Origin: Caldimicrobium sp.
GTDB taxonomy: Bacteria > Desulfobacterota > Thermodesulfobacteria > Thermodesulfobacteriales > Thermodesulfobacteriaceae
Direction: 5' to 3'
NCBI GenBank assembly: GCA_025059715.1
Contig: JANXCE010000010.1
Coordinates: forward strand, 1-62,896
Length of the DNA: 62,896 nucleotides
This document shows, piece by piece, positions 1 to 10,058 of the stretch. The notes under the pieces are model-generated. The model searched no databases and was not told where the DNA came from. It was given only the letters and a program-made list of their open reading frames with translations. The translations under genes and the position numbers were made by a program. Numbering within the stretch: position 1 is the stretch's first letter; every line of letters begins with the position of its first letter.

Positions 1-199
1 CAATCAAGCCTTGTGATTGTTTAGAACAAACTATATTTTTCAAATTGACCCTCTGAAAGCCTCTATCCATCAGATCCGGCCGATGGTTGGAAATTACTCA
101 TAAAATCGTATACTTTATATAGTTTTACACCTTTTCCTATTTTCACTTGTCAAAGAACATCTTATTATTTCTTTAATATTAACCCACCTCTCAAAAAAG

Positions 200-480
200 T
201 CAAGAGGGGGGTGTATAAGTCCATATGATTTTAGACTGAGGGAGAATTTTCGTTAAATCTCCAACAAATCTACTTAAAAAGCGATATATTCTCAAGCCTT
301 ATACTCACTTCAAAAGTTCCTCTTTTCTTTTGGTGTTAACCTCGATGGCTTCAGGTCTTTGTAATTTTTTAAGTCTTTGAAGAGAACATAAAGATTACAT
401 TTACCTCACTTCGCCTTTTTCTCCAAAAGTCCTACTTAATTTTGATTTGAGGCTTATTTATGAAGGGATAAATTTTCTTG
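200..480 (-). mobile_element. Decayed insertion sequence end, transposase C-terminal remnant
   Basis: The stretch around 215-235 is the reverse complement of the end of another transposase remnant at 41820-41855, sharing the words GTATAAGTCCATATGATT and TTTAGACTGAGGG. The similarity continues into the coding part at about 240-300, where minus-strand translation gives broken pieces resembling the C-terminus of the 41.8-kb copy, interrupted by stops and frame changes. Upstream on the minus strand (300-480) the coding signal becomes too weak to read. Limits are approximate. Confidence 0.6.
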
Positions 481-497
481 ATTAGGTTTCATTGACT

Positions 498-1206
498 CAA
501 TAGCCAAATTGTTGGATTACTTCTATAGGGTTTGAGACATAGATGAGCTTCCTCTGAAGCTTCTTTAGTTTCTCTCGGTCAGTTTCTGCCTTGATCTACT
601 CTTCAAGACCTTTTAGCAGTCTCCCCAAGCTCACTTCTACCTCCTCAAGCTCCACCTATTGAGCATCTTTTAAAAGGCCCTGCTGTAAGCCTTGCTATAT
701 GCCTACCTTCATTCCCCCTATGTAAAAAGAAAATCTCTTCTCTTATCAATCACAATTGACATACTCGTTTCTTCCTTATATAACCTTACTATTTCATTGT
801 AAGCATCTTTCCTTAAGGTCCATCAAGCTTTAAAAGCTTCATCAAAAAATCTCTTCTCTTTCCCACCTTTAAGTCTTTCAACCCTCTCCCTAGGTCTCTC
901 CCAAAAGTCCCTCTCCCTCTTACTCAAAATAGCAAGCAACTGATCCTCCCTTACCTCACTTCAAGTAACTCCCTATAACTAATCTTCCTCATCTCCACAA
1001 CCTTAACTCAATGCTGAAGTCTTCCCAAAGGATACCGCTCTCTGTAGGGACACTTCCTGTCTCCAACCTAGGTAAAACCTGTAAAGGATAGCTCCGTATC
1101 TCCTATAAATCCAAAAGTGAAACTCAATAAGCCTTAGAGGCAAGGTGGGATTATAGGTGCTCCGAATTTCAAGGTGAATAAGGGTGCCATTTTCAATTCT
1201 TCCCAC
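498..1206 (-). pseudogene. Rpn-family nuclease (PD-(D/E)XK, transposase_31) pseudogene
   Basis: The 5' part (1206-1003) still translates to a segment of the type LIHLEIRSTYNPTLPLRLIE followed by a WIYRRYG-like motif, typical of the core of Rpn/YhgA-like recombination-promoting nucleases (HxExQS-type motif, then R..EY..YRRYG). After several stops and frameshifts the 3' part (about 700-498) matches the tail of the intact Rpn-like gene at 18965-19987: a glutamine/glycine-rich stretch, then a region like EQIKAETDREKLRKL, and finally an FGY followed by a stop at 498-500, where the intact protein has FGYSLD. It is clearly dead. It shows that this genome carries several diverging members of the family. 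Confidence 0.65.
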
Positions 1207-1210
1207 AAAG

Positions 1211-1731
1211 TCTGCCTTTCTCTCTTTGGTTGTAGGGAATGAGCTTTCAAGGAGTTCTTAGACCTTGGAGCCAAAGAGGATTTAGATGGTTTTGAGAGGA
1301 GGTCCTTTGCAGAACTTCTCTTAAAGTTCGGTCAAAGGGAAAGGAGGGATGGGCCATGAAGATATTTTAGTATATGTTTTGGAAATAGTTAATTTTTGAA
1401 CGAAGGGGTGATTAAAGCGGGGGGGGCAGGATGTAATTCCCAATACTATACAAACCTCATCAATTTAGCCTTGTGACTATCTATTACAAGTTAAGTTTTG
1501 CTAATTACCCCTTTATTAGCAAAGAACCTCAAGAAGAATTTTGATAGCGCACTCTTGCCACCTCCTTAGAAAAACCTTCTACCCAAAAGAAATCCTTCAT
1601 ACACCTTTAGAATCCCTTAGTAGTTAATAGAAACACCAAGATTTTTGAATAATTGGGAACCTAATCCCCTGACTTTGTCCTATTTTTGCACTTTCTTCGG
1701 GTCTTAAGGTTTTGCCTTCTAAATATATACC
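1211..1731. other. Non-coding or decayed interval
   Basis: No intact gene. Short plus-strand coding-like fragments around 1220-1350 are broken by stops and not recognisable. Positions 1-50 and 1460-1505 share a loosely similar stretch around AGCCTTGTGA, possibly old repeat ends, but too degraded to name. Confidence 0.4.
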
Positions 1732-1759
1732 TTGACCTTGGAATTTTTTTAAATAAAAT
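1732..1759 (+). promoter_or_regulatory. Sigma-70-type promoter of the HARP gene (leaderless start)
   Basis: TTGACC at 1732-1737 and TAAAAT at 1754-1759, separated by 16 bases. The ATG of the next gene begins 9 bases after the -10 box and there is no Shine-Dalgarno sequence between them, so transcription probably starts at or within a base or two of the start codon. Confidence 0.55.
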
Positions 1760-1767
1760 TCCCTTTT

Positions 1768-2349
1768 ATGGAGAAGGAACGTCTTATCCCAGATACCAGT
1801 ATCTTTACTAATCCTGATGTGTATCGTCAATTTGGGGAGGATCCTTCCCTTGCCTTTCATAACTTTCTTCTCATGGTGGCAGAGCTTGAGGGCGAAATAG
1901 GGGTCTATCTTCCTACCTCAGTCTATGATGAGTTAAAACGAATGCTTCCCCAATTAAAGGTTCCACCAAAAGCTCGCTCTATTTTGAAAGTTAAATCCCC
2001 CAAAAAATATGAACTCTATATTCCTGCCTTTCTAATGTATGAATTCATTGAGGAAATAAGAAATCGCATAAATAAGGGGTTAAGAGTTGCAGAGGAAGCG
2101 GTTAAAGCCTCCAGTTACAAAAATCCTGAAGAAATACTCAAATCCTTGCGAAGGAGATACAGAGAGGTTCTGCGAGAGGGGATTATTGATAGTAAAGAAG
2201 ATCTGGAGATAATTCTCCTTGCCTTAGAGTTAGACGGAGTAGTACTCTCTGCAGATCGGGGGGTTCTTTATATGGCAGATTCCTTAGGGCTTCGCTTCTG
2301 GGAACCTAAGGAAATAAAGGAAACCTTAGAGGGTTTTAAGGTCTGGTGA
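1768..2349 (+). CDS. RNA-free ribonuclease P (HARP, Aquifex Aq_880 type PIN protein)
   Basis: A 193-aa PIN-domain protein. The N-terminus reads IPDTSIFTNP (Asp9) and the C-terminal part holds DSKEDLEIILLALELDGVVL followed by SADRG, giving acidic residues Asp141, Asp145 and Asp163. Their positions agree within two or three residues with the catalytic aspartates I recall for Aquifex aeolicus Aq_880 (D7, D138, D142, D160). The helical middle (about 85-135) corresponds to the oligomerisation/tRNA-binding insertion of HARPs, a family also annotated as RNA ligase partner protein. HARP removes the 5' leader of pre-tRNA without an RNA subunit. The gene stands alone, convergent with lptE 20 bases away, and appears to be read from a leaderless mRNA. 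The alternative is a PIN-domain toxin, but no antitoxin is next to it and the length fits HARP better. Confidence 0.82.
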   Translation: MEKERLIPDTSIFTNPDVYRQFGEDPSLAFHNFLLMVAELEGEIGVYLPTSVYDELKRMLPQLKVPPKARSILKVKSPKKYELYIPAFLMYEFIEEIRNRINKGLRVAEEAVKASSYKNPEEILKSLRRRYREVLREGIIDSKEDLEIILLALELDGVVLSADRGVLYMADSLGLRFWEPKEIKETLEGFKVW

Positions 2350-2369
2350 AAAACTCTACCTAAGGACTA

Positions 2370-2897
2370 TTATTTAAAAATTATCTCCTGAAAGATAAGT
2401 TCCGCTATATCCTGAGATAGCTTTCTTAAAGCTTCTACTTTACCTAATTCTACGCTTCCTTGAGGAATTTCCAAAACTCTATAGGTCTCAAAACGAGTTA
2501 ACTTTGGATTTTCATGAATCTTCTGCTGAGTTTTCCTCTCTAAGAGCTGAAACTTCCCCTCAAAAAGAACCCTTCTCTCTCTCGTTTGCAGAAACACCTC
2601 ATAGGAAATAGGCTCCACATAGATTCGAGTAACCTCTCCTCTGAGAACTAAATCTGCTTCCTCTTCTCGGTAGACGGGTAGAAGTATTTTACCCTGGGCA
2701 AACTTATGTCTCAACTCATAGGCTAACATTTCGCTAAATTCTGGATCCTGTGTGTAATTCTTAAAGGGAGGAATGAAAATGGTTTTCCAATGGGGTTGAA
2801 ACACCTTAGGTCTCTCATAAAAAGAGTAGCCACAAGCAAAGAGAGATAAACTAATCAACCACAATATTAATGAGTTTATCCGGGACAAAAACCACAT
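2370..2897 (-). CDS. lptE: LPS-assembly lipoprotein LptE
   Basis: A 175-aa protein with a signal peptide and lipobox ending SLFAC (Cys22), followed by GYSF, the usual LptE opening (C-G-Y). The next part resembles the family pattern of [10 protein letters not shown] and a YELRHKF helix. LptE is the outer-membrane lipoprotein that plugs the LptD barrel during LPS insertion. The start lies inside the 3' end of leuS (47-base overlap), and leuS-lptE order is common in diderms, so translational coupling is likely. The sequence is divergent, as usual for LptE; the call rests on lipobox, size, CGY motif and context. Confidence 0.78.
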   Translation of the reverse strand: MWFLSRINSLILWLISLSLFACGYSFYERPKVFQPHWKTIFIPPFKNYTQDPEFSEMLAYELRHKFAQGKILLPVYREEEADLVLRGEVTRIYVEPISYEVFLQTRERRVLFEGKFQLLERKTQQKIHENPKLTRFETYRVLEIPQGSVELGKVEALRKLSQDIAELIFQEIIFK

Positions 2898-5439
2898 TCT
2901 TTATTGTTTTATTTTTTAAATATTTTTGAATCTTTGGTAATTGCATGACGAGCTCTAGGGCTTCCTCCTTGGCAAGCCCACTTGCTACCTCAATTTGATC
3001 TCTAACTTTGCCGTTCACCTGTATTACTAAGGTTATTGTCTCTTCTTTTATTAACTCCTCTGACCACTGAGGAAAGGACTCCTGAGCAATTAAGCTCTCA
3101 TTGCCGAGTCTTTGCCAAAGTTCTTCACAAATGTGAGGGCACACCGGTGATAGACATAAAAGAGTTTTCTCTAAAGCCTCCTTTAAAAGTTTGCGATTAG
3201 TCTCATCCCTGAGATCGAGCTCCTTTAGAGAATCCTGAAGAAAGTTTATAAATTCCATTATGCTGGCAATACCAGTATTAAAATGCATCCGTTCCTCAAA
3301 GTCCTGATGAACCTTCTTTACCATCTGATGAAGTTTGCGACGAAGTTTCTTAGCGGGAGGAGTAAGTTCCTTAAATTCTTCCTCAGAAAAACTAACTTCC
3401 CTCAAGAGATCCGCATTTTCTGCAACTAAATTATAGATTCTCCTCAAAAATCTATAGGCCCCTTCAATTCCGTGGTCACTCCACTCCAGGTCCTTTTCCG
3501 GAGGTGCAGCAAAGGAGACAAAGAGCCTCACTGTATCCGCACCATATTTCTCAATTAACCTGTCAGGATCAACCACATTACACTTACTCTTAGACATCTT
3601 CTCAGGTTTACCTACTAAAACTTTTTCCCCACATCCTTCCTTTAAACAAAAGCCGTCCGAAGAGACTTCCTCGGGATAAATCCAACCGTGTTTGGGACAC
3701 TTATAGGTCTCCTTAATGACCATCCCCTGAGTCAAGAGCCTCTTAAAAGGTTCATCAATGTGGAGGTAGCCTAAATCTCGCAAAGCCTTAGTAAAAAAGC
3801 GGGCATAAAGGAGGTGAAGAATAGCATGTTCAATACCTCCAATGTATTGATCTACTGGAAGCCAATAGGCAACATCTTCTTTGTTAAGAGGTTGAGGATC
3901 CTTCGGACAGGTAAATCTGGCAAAATACCAAGAGGACTCTACGAAAGTGTCAAAGGTGTCAGTTTCTCTTCTACCTTTGCCCCCACACCTGGGACAAGTT
4001 GTCTCTACAAACTCCTTAAGTTCTGGAAGGGGACTTCTCCCACGAGAATCAATTTGGGCATTAAGGGGTAATATCACTGGTAGATTTTCCAGTCTCTCCG
4101 GCACAATACCACACCTTTCACAATAAATCATAGGAATAGGACAACCCCAATACCGCTGTCTGGATATACCCCAATCCCTCAATCTATAAGTTATTTTTCT
4201 CTTACCCAAACCAAGAGCTTCTAGTTTTTCAACGATCTTTCTCTTGCCCTCTTCACTTGCTAACCCTGTAAATTCTCCCGAGTTAACCATTACGCCAGAT
4301 CCTTCATAGGCAGACTCCATAGATTCGGGTTGAAGCTCCTGAGTTTCGGGCTTAATTACCACTTTTATGGGTAAGCGATATTTTTGGGCAAATTCAAAAT
4401 CTCGCTGGTCATGAGCAGGAACACCCATTATTGCCCCAGTCCCATACTCCATCAATACAAAATTCGCAGTATAAAGGGGTATCTCTTCTTTGGTTAGGGG
4501 ATGAAGGGCATAGGCTCCCAGATAAAAACCTTCTTTTTCCACCAGTTCTTCTTCAATCTTTTTCCTTTCCCTTCGAACCCTTTCTCTAAACTCCAAGAGT
4601 TTTTCCCTTAAACTTGTAGCTTCCGCAATTTCTAGAGCTAAGGGATGCTCCGGAGATAGCGCCAAAAAGGTGACTCCAAAGAGGGTGTCAGGCCTGGTTG
4701 TGAAAACCGTAATTTGCTTATCAATAAGGGGCACATAAAAGTTAATCTCTGCTCCTTCACTCTTCCCGATCCAGTTTCTTTGCATTAGGATGACCTTTTC
4801 AGGCCAATAGCCATCAAGTTTTTTTAGATCTTCAAGTAATTCCTCTGCGTATTGAGTGATCTTAAAGAACCATCCTTCCATTTCCTTAACAGTAACCACT
4901 TCGCCACAGCGCCAGCATTTTCCCTCCTCAACTTGTTCATTAGCTAAAACTGTTTGACAACTTTCACACCAATTAACCAAAGATTTACTCCTATAGGCAA
5001 GCCCTTTCTCATAAAGTTCTATAAAGAATCGTTGTTCAAACTTATAATACTCGGGATCACAGGTTGCAAACTCTCTATCCCAGTCATAACTAAATCCAAG
5101 CTTTTTTAGCTGAATTTTCATGTATTCAATATTAGAATAAGTCCATTTTGCAGGATGAATTCCCTGTTTTAAAGCAGCATTTTCAGCAGGAAGGCCAAAG
5201 GCATCCCACCCCATAGGATGAAGCACATTATAGCCCTTCATTCGCTTAACACGCGCAACTATGTCACCCAGAGTGTAATTCCGCACATGACCCATATGAA
5301 TGCGCCCTGATGGATAAGGAAACATCTCTAAAACATAGTATTTTGGTTTATGAACATCTCTTTCTACCTTAAAGACGCCCCTTTCCTCCCAAATCTTTTG
5401 CCACTTACTCTCTATAGCCAGGGGATCGTAACCTTTCAT
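2851..5439 (-). CDS. leuS: Leucyl-tRNA synthetase
   Basis: A class I aminoacyl-tRNA synthetase of 862 aa, the normal bacterial size, charging tRNA-Leu in the cytoplasm. The HIGH-type signature is HMGH near residue 48 in the context [15 protein letters not shown]. The KMSKS loop is at residues 614-618, followed by the expected NVVDPD. Zinc-binding cysteine pairs are seen around CESC/CWRC and again in CERCG and CPRCGG. The CP1 editing region holds the [11 protein letters not shown] motif. It is upstream of and overlaps lptE. Confidence 0.97.
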   Translation of the reverse strand: MKGYDPLAIESKWQKIWEERGVFKVERDVHKPKYYVLEMFPYPSGRIHMGHVRNYTLGDIVARVKRMKGYNVLHPMGWDAFGLPAENAALKQGIHPAKWTYSNIEYMKIQLKKLGFSYDWDREFATCDPEYYKFEQRFFIELYEKGLAYRSKSLVNWCESCQTVLANEQVEEGKCWRCGEVVTVKEMEGWFFKITQYAEELLEDLKKLDGYWPEKVILMQRNWIGKSEGAEINFYVPLIDKQITVFTTRPDTLFGVTFLALSPEHPLALEIAEATSLREKLLEFRERVRRERKKIEEELVEKEGFYLGAYALHPLTKEEIPLYTANFVLMEYGTGAIMGVPAHDQRDFEFAQKYRLPIKVVIKPETQELQPESMESAYEGSGVMVNSGEFTGLASEEGKRKIVEKLEALGLGKRKITYRLRDWGISRQRYWGCPIPMIYCERCGIVPERLENLPVILPLNAQIDSRGRSPLPELKEFVETTCPRCGGKGRRETDTFDTFVESSWYFARFTCPKDPQPLNKEDVAYWLPVDQYIGGIEHAILHLLYARFFTKALRDLGYLHIDEPFKRLLTQGMVIKETYKCPKHGWIYPEEVSSDGFCLKEGCGEKVLVGKPEKMSKSKCNVVDPDRLIEKYGADTVRLFVSFAAPPEKDLEWSDHGIEGAYRFLRRIYNLVAENADLLREVSFSEEEFKELTPPAKKLRRKLHQMVKKVHQDFEERMHFNTGIASIMEFINFLQDSLKELDLRDETNRKLLKEALEKTLLCLSPVCPHICEELWQRLGNESLIAQESFPQWSEELIKEETITLVIQVNGKVRDQIEVASGLAKEEALELVMQLPKIQKYLKNKTIKNVVFVPDKLINIVVD

Positions 5440-5473
5440 AAAACAATTCTCCTAAGGGTCTCTCTATAAAGAA

Positions 5474-6685
5474 TTAAATATTTTTTACTATTTCATCTGC
5501 AAACTGAGAGCATTTCACTTCTTTGGCCCCTTCAAGTTGGCGGGCAAGGTCATAGGTTACTACCTTACTTTGAATGGTTTTAGCTAAGGCCTTCCAAATG
5601 AGTTCTGCTGCCTCCGTCCATCCTATATATTCAAGCATCATTTTAGCGGATAATATTAAGGAGGAAGGATTAGCCTTATCAAGACCAGCATACTTGGGAG
5701 CTGAACCATGAGTTGCCTCAAACACTGCATAACCATCGCCAATGTTTGCACCAGGAGCCATCCCCAATCCTCCAACTTGGGCCGCCAAGGCATCAGAGAG
5801 ATAATCACCATTTAAATTAGGTGTGGCAAGAACGCTATATTCCTCAGGCCTAAGCAAAGCCCATTGAAACATGGCATCCGCTATACGATCCTTTATCACC
5901 ACCACTCCCTCTGGCACCCCCTGGGGATATCTCTGAGGAATTTCCTCCTCCCAAACTGTTACCTCTGAAAATTCCTCTTTTGCAAGTTCATATCCCCAAG
6001 CCCTAAAGGCACCCTCAGTATACTTCATAATGTTTCCCTTGTGGACCAGAGTCACACTTGGAAGTTTATGAGAAAGGGCATATTGAATAGCCTTCCTCAC
6101 TAACCTCTTCGTCCCAAAAGAAGAAATGGGTTTAATGCCGATTCCAGAATCCTCCCGTATTTCCTTTCCAAAGTTTTCCCTTATAAATTCAATTAACTTT
6201 TTAGCCTCTGGACTTCCCGCTTGATACTCAATACCCGCGTAAACATCCTCTGTATTCTCTCTAAAAATTACCATGTTAACTTTATGGGGTTCTCTTACAG
6301 GGCTTGGCGTTCCTGGTATCCAACGAACCGGTCTCACACAAGCATAGAGATCTAAAACCTGTCTCAAAGTTACATTTAAACTTCTAAAACCACCTCCCAC
6401 AGGAGTAGTAAGAGGACCCTTTATAGCTACCACACACTCCCTAATAGCCTCAAGAGTTTCCTCGGGTAGGTAGTAGCCTGTTTGAGTATAGGCCTTCTCT
6501 CCTGCTAAAACCTCTCTCCAAATGATTTTCCTCGCTCCTCCATAAGCCTTATCAACCGCTGCATCAACAACCTTAAGCATAGCCTTAGTTATGTCTGGCC
6601 CTATCCCGTCACCCTCAATGTAAGCAATTTCAGGATCATCTGGAACCTCAAGAGTAAAATCCTCTCTGAGTTTTATTTTAGCCAT
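5474..6685 (-). CDS. icd: NADP-dependent isocitrate dehydrogenase
   Basis: A 403-aa decarboxylating dehydrogenase that turns isocitrate into 2-oxoglutarate for the TCA pathway and glutamate synthesis. Family marks: [11 protein letters not shown] near the N-terminus, the [14 protein letters not shown] motif, [10 protein letters not shown], and HGSAPKYAG near the C-terminus; the Lys-Tyr of the last motif is the usual mark of NADP rather than NAD preference in E. coli-type enzymes. A GAGGGGG site lies upstream of the ATG. The start overlaps the small ORF 6678-6911 by 8 bases, implying one transcript greA - small ORF - icd. Confidence 0.95.
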   Translation of the reverse strand: MAKIKLREDFTLEVPDDPEIAYIEGDGIGPDITKAMLKVVDAAVDKAYGGARKIIWREVLAGEKAYTQTGYYLPEETLEAIRECVVAIKGPLTTPVGGGFRSLNVTLRQVLDLYACVRPVRWIPGTPSPVREPHKVNMVIFRENTEDVYAGIEYQAGSPEAKKLIEFIRENFGKEIREDSGIGIKPISSFGTKRLVRKAIQYALSHKLPSVTLVHKGNIMKYTEGAFRAWGYELAKEEFSEVTVWEEEIPQRYPQGVPEGVVVIKDRIADAMFQWALLRPEEYSVLATPNLNGDYLSDALAAQVGGLGMAPGANIGDGYAVFEATHGSAPKYAGLDKANPSSLILSAKMMLEYIGWTEAAELIWKALAKTIQSKVVTYDLARQLEGAKEVKCSQFADEIVKNI

Positions 6686-6911
6686 TTAATTCCCCCTCTA
6701 TTATGTTTTTGTTTTGGATTCTTCTCTTTAATTTTCTAATAGCCTCTCCATAGAGAACAATTCTTCCGATGGTTTCACGCTTTTCAATTTTCTCCTTTAA
6801 TAAATTCAAAGTCAAAGGTTTACTCAACCAAAACTTAACCTCTCTATAATGCATGCTTGAACTCTCAAACAAGTTGATTGATGTATGTATAGATAGGTTA
6901 GGGGATGCCAT
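6678..6911 (-). CDS. Small hypothetical protein between greA and icd
   Basis: A 77-aa ORF starting 2 bases after the greA stop and overlapping the icd start by 8 bases; this tight fit is the main reason to believe it. I do not recognise a family. The C-terminal half is strongly basic ([10 protein letters not shown]). A second start, the internal ATG at 6854 ([12 protein letters not shown]), has a GAGAG sequence at a good distance and may be the true one, giving 58 aa. No signal peptide or membrane segment. Confidence 0.5.
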   Translation of the reverse strand: MASPNLSIHTSINLFESSSMHYREVKFWLSKPLTLNLLKEKIEKRETIGRIVLYGEAIRKLKRRIQNKNIIEGELNG

Positions 6912-6913
6912 TA

Positions 6914-7384
6914 TTACAACTCAATGTCTAAAATCTCATATCTTCTCTGCCCTGCAGGTGTTTGAACTTTCACCTCCTCACCTATTTCTCGTCCAATTAA
7001 GGCTCTTGCTAAAGGGGAATTGACTGAAATGCTACCATCCCCGGGATTGGCTTCATAGGGACCAACAATTTTGTAAGTAACCACTTCCTCAGTCTCTAAA
7101 TTCAGAAGCTTTACCTTAACTCCGAACTGCACCCGTTCTGGAGGCTCCTTCAGGGGAGGAATAACCTCCGCTTGCGCCAAAATCCCAGAAAGTTCTTGAA
7201 TCCTTCCCTCAATATAAGCCTGTCTCTCCTTGGCTGCCTCGTATTCCGCATTTTCCGAGAGATCTCCATGAGCTCTTGCCTCTTCAATAGCCTTTACTAC
7301 CTGACGCCTCTCAACCTTAATAAGATGCTCAAGTTCTCTCTTCAGTTTTTCTAATCCCTCAGGTGTAAATGGAATCTTGCTCAC
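6914..7384 (-). CDS. greA: Transcription elongation factor GreA
   Basis: A 156-aa protein, full GreA length. The N-terminal coiled coil carries the family signature AIEEARAHGDLSENAEYEAA, whose acidic tip residues enter the RNA polymerase secondary channel and stimulate cleavage of backtracked RNA. The C-terminal FKBP-like domain ends with an EEVKVQTPAGQRRYEILDI-type segment. The start codon is GTG, with an AGGAGGTGA Shine-Dalgarno sequence about 10 bases upstream. It leads a probable operon with the 77-aa ORF and icd. About 200 non-coding bases separate it from the upstream AICAR transformylase. Confidence 0.96.
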   Translation of the reverse strand: MSKIPFTPEGLEKLKRELEHLIKVERRQVVKAIEEARAHGDLSENAEYEAAKERQAYIEGRIQELSGILAQAEVIPPLKEPPERVQFGVKVKLLNLETEEVVTYKIVGPYEANPGDGSISVNSPLARALIGREIGEEVKVQTPAGQRRYEILDIEL

Positions 7385-7582
7385 CTTTGGCTCACCTCCT
7401 AATTTTTTCCAAAATATAATTCACCTTATACAAAGTGCAATTACAAAACAAGTTTATAAAATACCATAATCACCTTGCTCTTGCTAATGCTAATAGGTAT
7501 ATCACTTAAGAGTTTGGGAAGAAGTCACCTTTACAAGGTTTTTTTAGCAAAGCGGAGGGACACTTAAGGGCTAAGCTTTTCC

Positions 7583-8875
7583 TTAGTGCTTAAAGGCCCT
7601 TTGACCTGTAAACATCATGGCCACAGGTGGATAGGCCTCGTTACAAGCCTGGATTACCTCCCAATCTCTAACTGAACCTCCAGGCTGTAAGATGGCACTA
7701 ATACCCTGCCTGATAGCTACATCCGCAGCATCTCTAAAGGGAAGGAATCCATCGGAAACCATTACCGCATTTATAAGCCCTGCCTTAGCTTTTTTAGTCT
7801 CCTCATCGATAGCCTCCTTTTCATCCTTAGGTCTTAAACCCTTTTCTATCTCAAGTTCAAGTTGCTTATAGGGAATGCCTAACTTGGTGTAACAAAGCCA
7901 ATCTGCATAATTTCTATAAGCTTTAAAAATAGCAATTTCTGTGCATCCAACGCGGTCCTGCTCTCCTGTCCCGATGGCCACAGTTCTCTCATCTTTGACA
8001 AAAAGCACCGAATTAGAGGTCACTCCCAACTCAACTGCCCACCCAAAAATCATGTCCCGAATCTCCCTTTCGTCTGGCTCTCTGACACATCTATACTCCA
8101 CTCCATCTTTTATCGCAACCGCAGGCAGTAGATCTTCCTTTCTCCGAATTTTATTTTTTTGCGATACCTGCAAGACTATACCTCCATCAAGGAGGCTTTT
8201 AAACTCAATTACAAATTGATTACCATATTCTTCAAGCTTATCCATCCTTTTTATTTTTATGATTCGGAGATCCTTTTTTTTCTTTAAAATCTCAATAGCC
8301 CCACCCTCGTATTCCGGGGCTGCGATGACTTCAAAGTAGTGAGAAGCGATAGCTTCAGCACAGGCCTTATCTACAGTTCTATTCAAAGCAAGAGCACCAC
8401 CAAAGGCTGCAACCCGATCCGCACTCCAAGCCCTTAAAAAAGCTTGCTCAATAGTTTCTCCATAGGCCACACCACAGGGGTTGTTATGCTTCACTATAAC
8501 ACAACAGGGCTTCTCTGTAAGATACCTCAAAATATTAAGGGAATTATCTATATCGGTAAGATTGGTCTTACTGGGATGTTTGCCAAATTGGATAAAATCA
8601 ACCTCTCTAAGAGAAGAAACTAAACCCTTCCCAGGTTGAATGAATTCTATTTCTCCCAGAATCAAATTGCCGGCAACGAGCTCGTAGAGCGCTGCCTCTT
8701 GATCAGGATTCTCTCCATATCTTAACCCCCGTCTCTCTATTACTCCAGGTTCTACTTCTAAATCCCAAGTGCGCTTTTTGTAGATAAGGGTTTGATCACC
8801 AAAGGTTATTCTCAACTCCGAGGGAAAATGATCCGTTACAATTGTTCTGTACATCTTTTTTAGATCCTCCGCCAT
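7583..8875 (-). CDS. Stand-alone AICAR formyltransferase (PurH C-terminal domain only)
   Basis: A 430-aa protein covering only the AICAR transformylase part of the bifunctional PurH family. Motifs: KHNNPCG (catalytic Lys-His), ADRVAAFGGALALNR, and SDGFLPFRDAADVA followed by ILQPGGSVRD. The N-terminal IMP cyclohydrolase (MGS-like) domain of about 200 residues is missing; only some 45 residues precede the RYGENPDQEAALY motif that opens the transformylase domain. It transfers a formyl group from 10-formyl-THF to AICAR in purine synthesis; ring closure to IMP must come from another gene. It lies 58 bases after lpxB on the same strand and may be read with that operon. Confidence 0.88.
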   Translation of the reverse strand: MAEDLKKMYRTIVTDHFPSELRITFGDQTLIYKKRTWDLEVEPGVIERRGLRYGENPDQEAALYELVAGNLILGEIEFIQPGKGLVSSLREVDFIQFGKHPSKTNLTDIDNSLNILRYLTEKPCCVIVKHNNPCGVAYGETIEQAFLRAWSADRVAAFGGALALNRTVDKACAEAIASHYFEVIAAPEYEGGAIEILKKKKDLRIIKIKRMDKLEEYGNQFVIEFKSLLDGGIVLQVSQKNKIRRKEDLLPAVAIKDGVEYRCVREPDEREIRDMIFGWAVELGVTSNSVLFVKDERTVAIGTGEQDRVGCTEIAIFKAYRNYADWLCYTKLGIPYKQLELEIEKGLRPKDEKEAIDEETKKAKAGLINAVMVSDGFLPFRDAADVAIRQGISAILQPGGSVRDWEVIQACNEAYPPVAMMFTGQRAFKH

Positions 8876-8933
8876 GAGACACCCCCTATGCTTAAAAGCT
8901 TTCTTTTTAGTATGTTTTTATTTTGTAAAATTG

Positions 8934-10058
8934 TCAAGGTAGCTTCTTTATGTGTTGAGCAAAGCGAATTATTTCCTCAGCCACCCTCCGAGAGGCCCCT
9001 GGGCCCCCAAGGAGATGGGAAATTTCATTGAGATCCTTTAATATTAAATCTTTAGACTTAGCCATTTTATCTAAGGCCAAACTTAACTCCTCGGGAGAAC
9101 TTCGGTCCTGTAATATCTCTGGATAGACCTCCCTATTTAAGATCAAGTTAGGTAAACTTATGTAGGGCACCTTCACTAAGTGTTTAGCTAAAAAGTATAG
9201 CCAGCTCGGTAAGCTATAAGTTACAACCGCAGGCGTTCTCAAAAGAGCAGCCTCCAAAGTTATCGTGCCAGAAGCAAGGAGAGCACAATCCGAATACTTC
9301 AAAACATCATATTGGTTATTCTCTATTACCAAAAGCACCTTATTTGCCCTCTCCCAAAGAGGAGAATCCCTTAGCCCAGGAGCTTTAACCATTATACCCT
9401 GATAGTTAGTATTTCTCCTTTTCAACTCCTCGTAAACTCTCAAAAAGAGAGGTAAATGGCGCTCTACCTCTCCCTCTCTACTGCCAGGGAAAAAACTCAC
9501 CAACTGCTTCGAAGGATCCAATTGATAAACATCAAAAAACATCTCTCTGTTTAAGTTAGGCTTAATTACATCTAAAAGGGGATGTCCCAGATATTTCACA
9601 TTGATGCTGTATCTTTTAAAAAACTCCTCTTCAAAGGGAAGAATTACCAACAAGAGATCCACGCATTTTTTTATGGTCTTTACTCTATTACGGTGCCAAG
9701 CCCATACTTGTGGAGCCACATAATACACCACTGGATAATCATAAGTCTTGGCAAGCTTGGCTATTTTTAAGTTAAAACCAGGAAAGTCAATCAACAAAAC
9801 CAGATCTACCCTTCTTTTCTTCAATAGTTCCTCAATTTTACGGTATATAAAATAATATTTTCTTATTTCAGAAGGTTTTGGAATACCTACTAAGGAGAGA
9901 CTCTCCGCGGAAAAAAGGATTTCCGCTTCTGTTCCCCTGAGCCTTGGTCCTCCAATTCCTATAAAGTGAATAGACGGATTTACCTCTCGCACCCTCTTTA
10001 CTAAAAGGGCACCATAGAGATCTCCTGAAATCTCACCAGTAATTATCAAAATTCTCAT
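8934..10058 (-). CDS. lpxB: Lipid-A-disaccharide synthase
   Basis: A 374-aa GT19 glycosyltransferase that joins UDP-2,3-diacylglucosamine and lipid X into the lipid A disaccharide at the inner membrane. Family features: ITGEISGDLYGA at the N-terminus (GEaSGD motif), YYVAPQVWAWHRNRV, YLGHPLLD, and LFPGSREGEVERHLP-type text with FFPGSR. The start overlaps the upstream Gfo/Idh gene by 4 bases (ATGA), showing translational coupling as the last gene of the fabZ-lpxA-lpxI-Gfo/Idh-lpxB operon. Confidence 0.95.
   Translation of the reverse strand: MRILIITGEISGDLYGALLVKRVREVNPSIHFIGIGGPRLRGTEAEILFSAESLSLVGIPKPSEIRKYYFIYRKIEELLKKRRVDLVLLIDFPGFNLKIAKLAKTYDYPVVYYVAPQVWAWHRNRVKTIKKCVDLLLVILPFEEEFFKRYSINVKYLGHPLLDVIKPNLNREMFFDVYQLDPSKQLVSFFPGSREGEVERHLPLFLRVYEELKRRNTNYQGIMVKAPGLRDSPLWERANKVLLVIENNQYDVLKYSDCALLASGTITLEAALLRTPAVVTYSLPSWLYFLAKHLVKVPYISLPNLILNREVYPEILQDRSSPEELSLALDKMAKSKDLILKDLNEISHLLGGPGASRRVAEEIIRFAQHIKKLP

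Noticed and set aside
1624-1860. 78-codon minus-strand open frame
   Set aside because: Overlaps the start of the HARP gene on the other strand and shows no family features.
3814-4071. 85-codon plus-strand open frame
   Set aside because: Antisense shadow of leuS.
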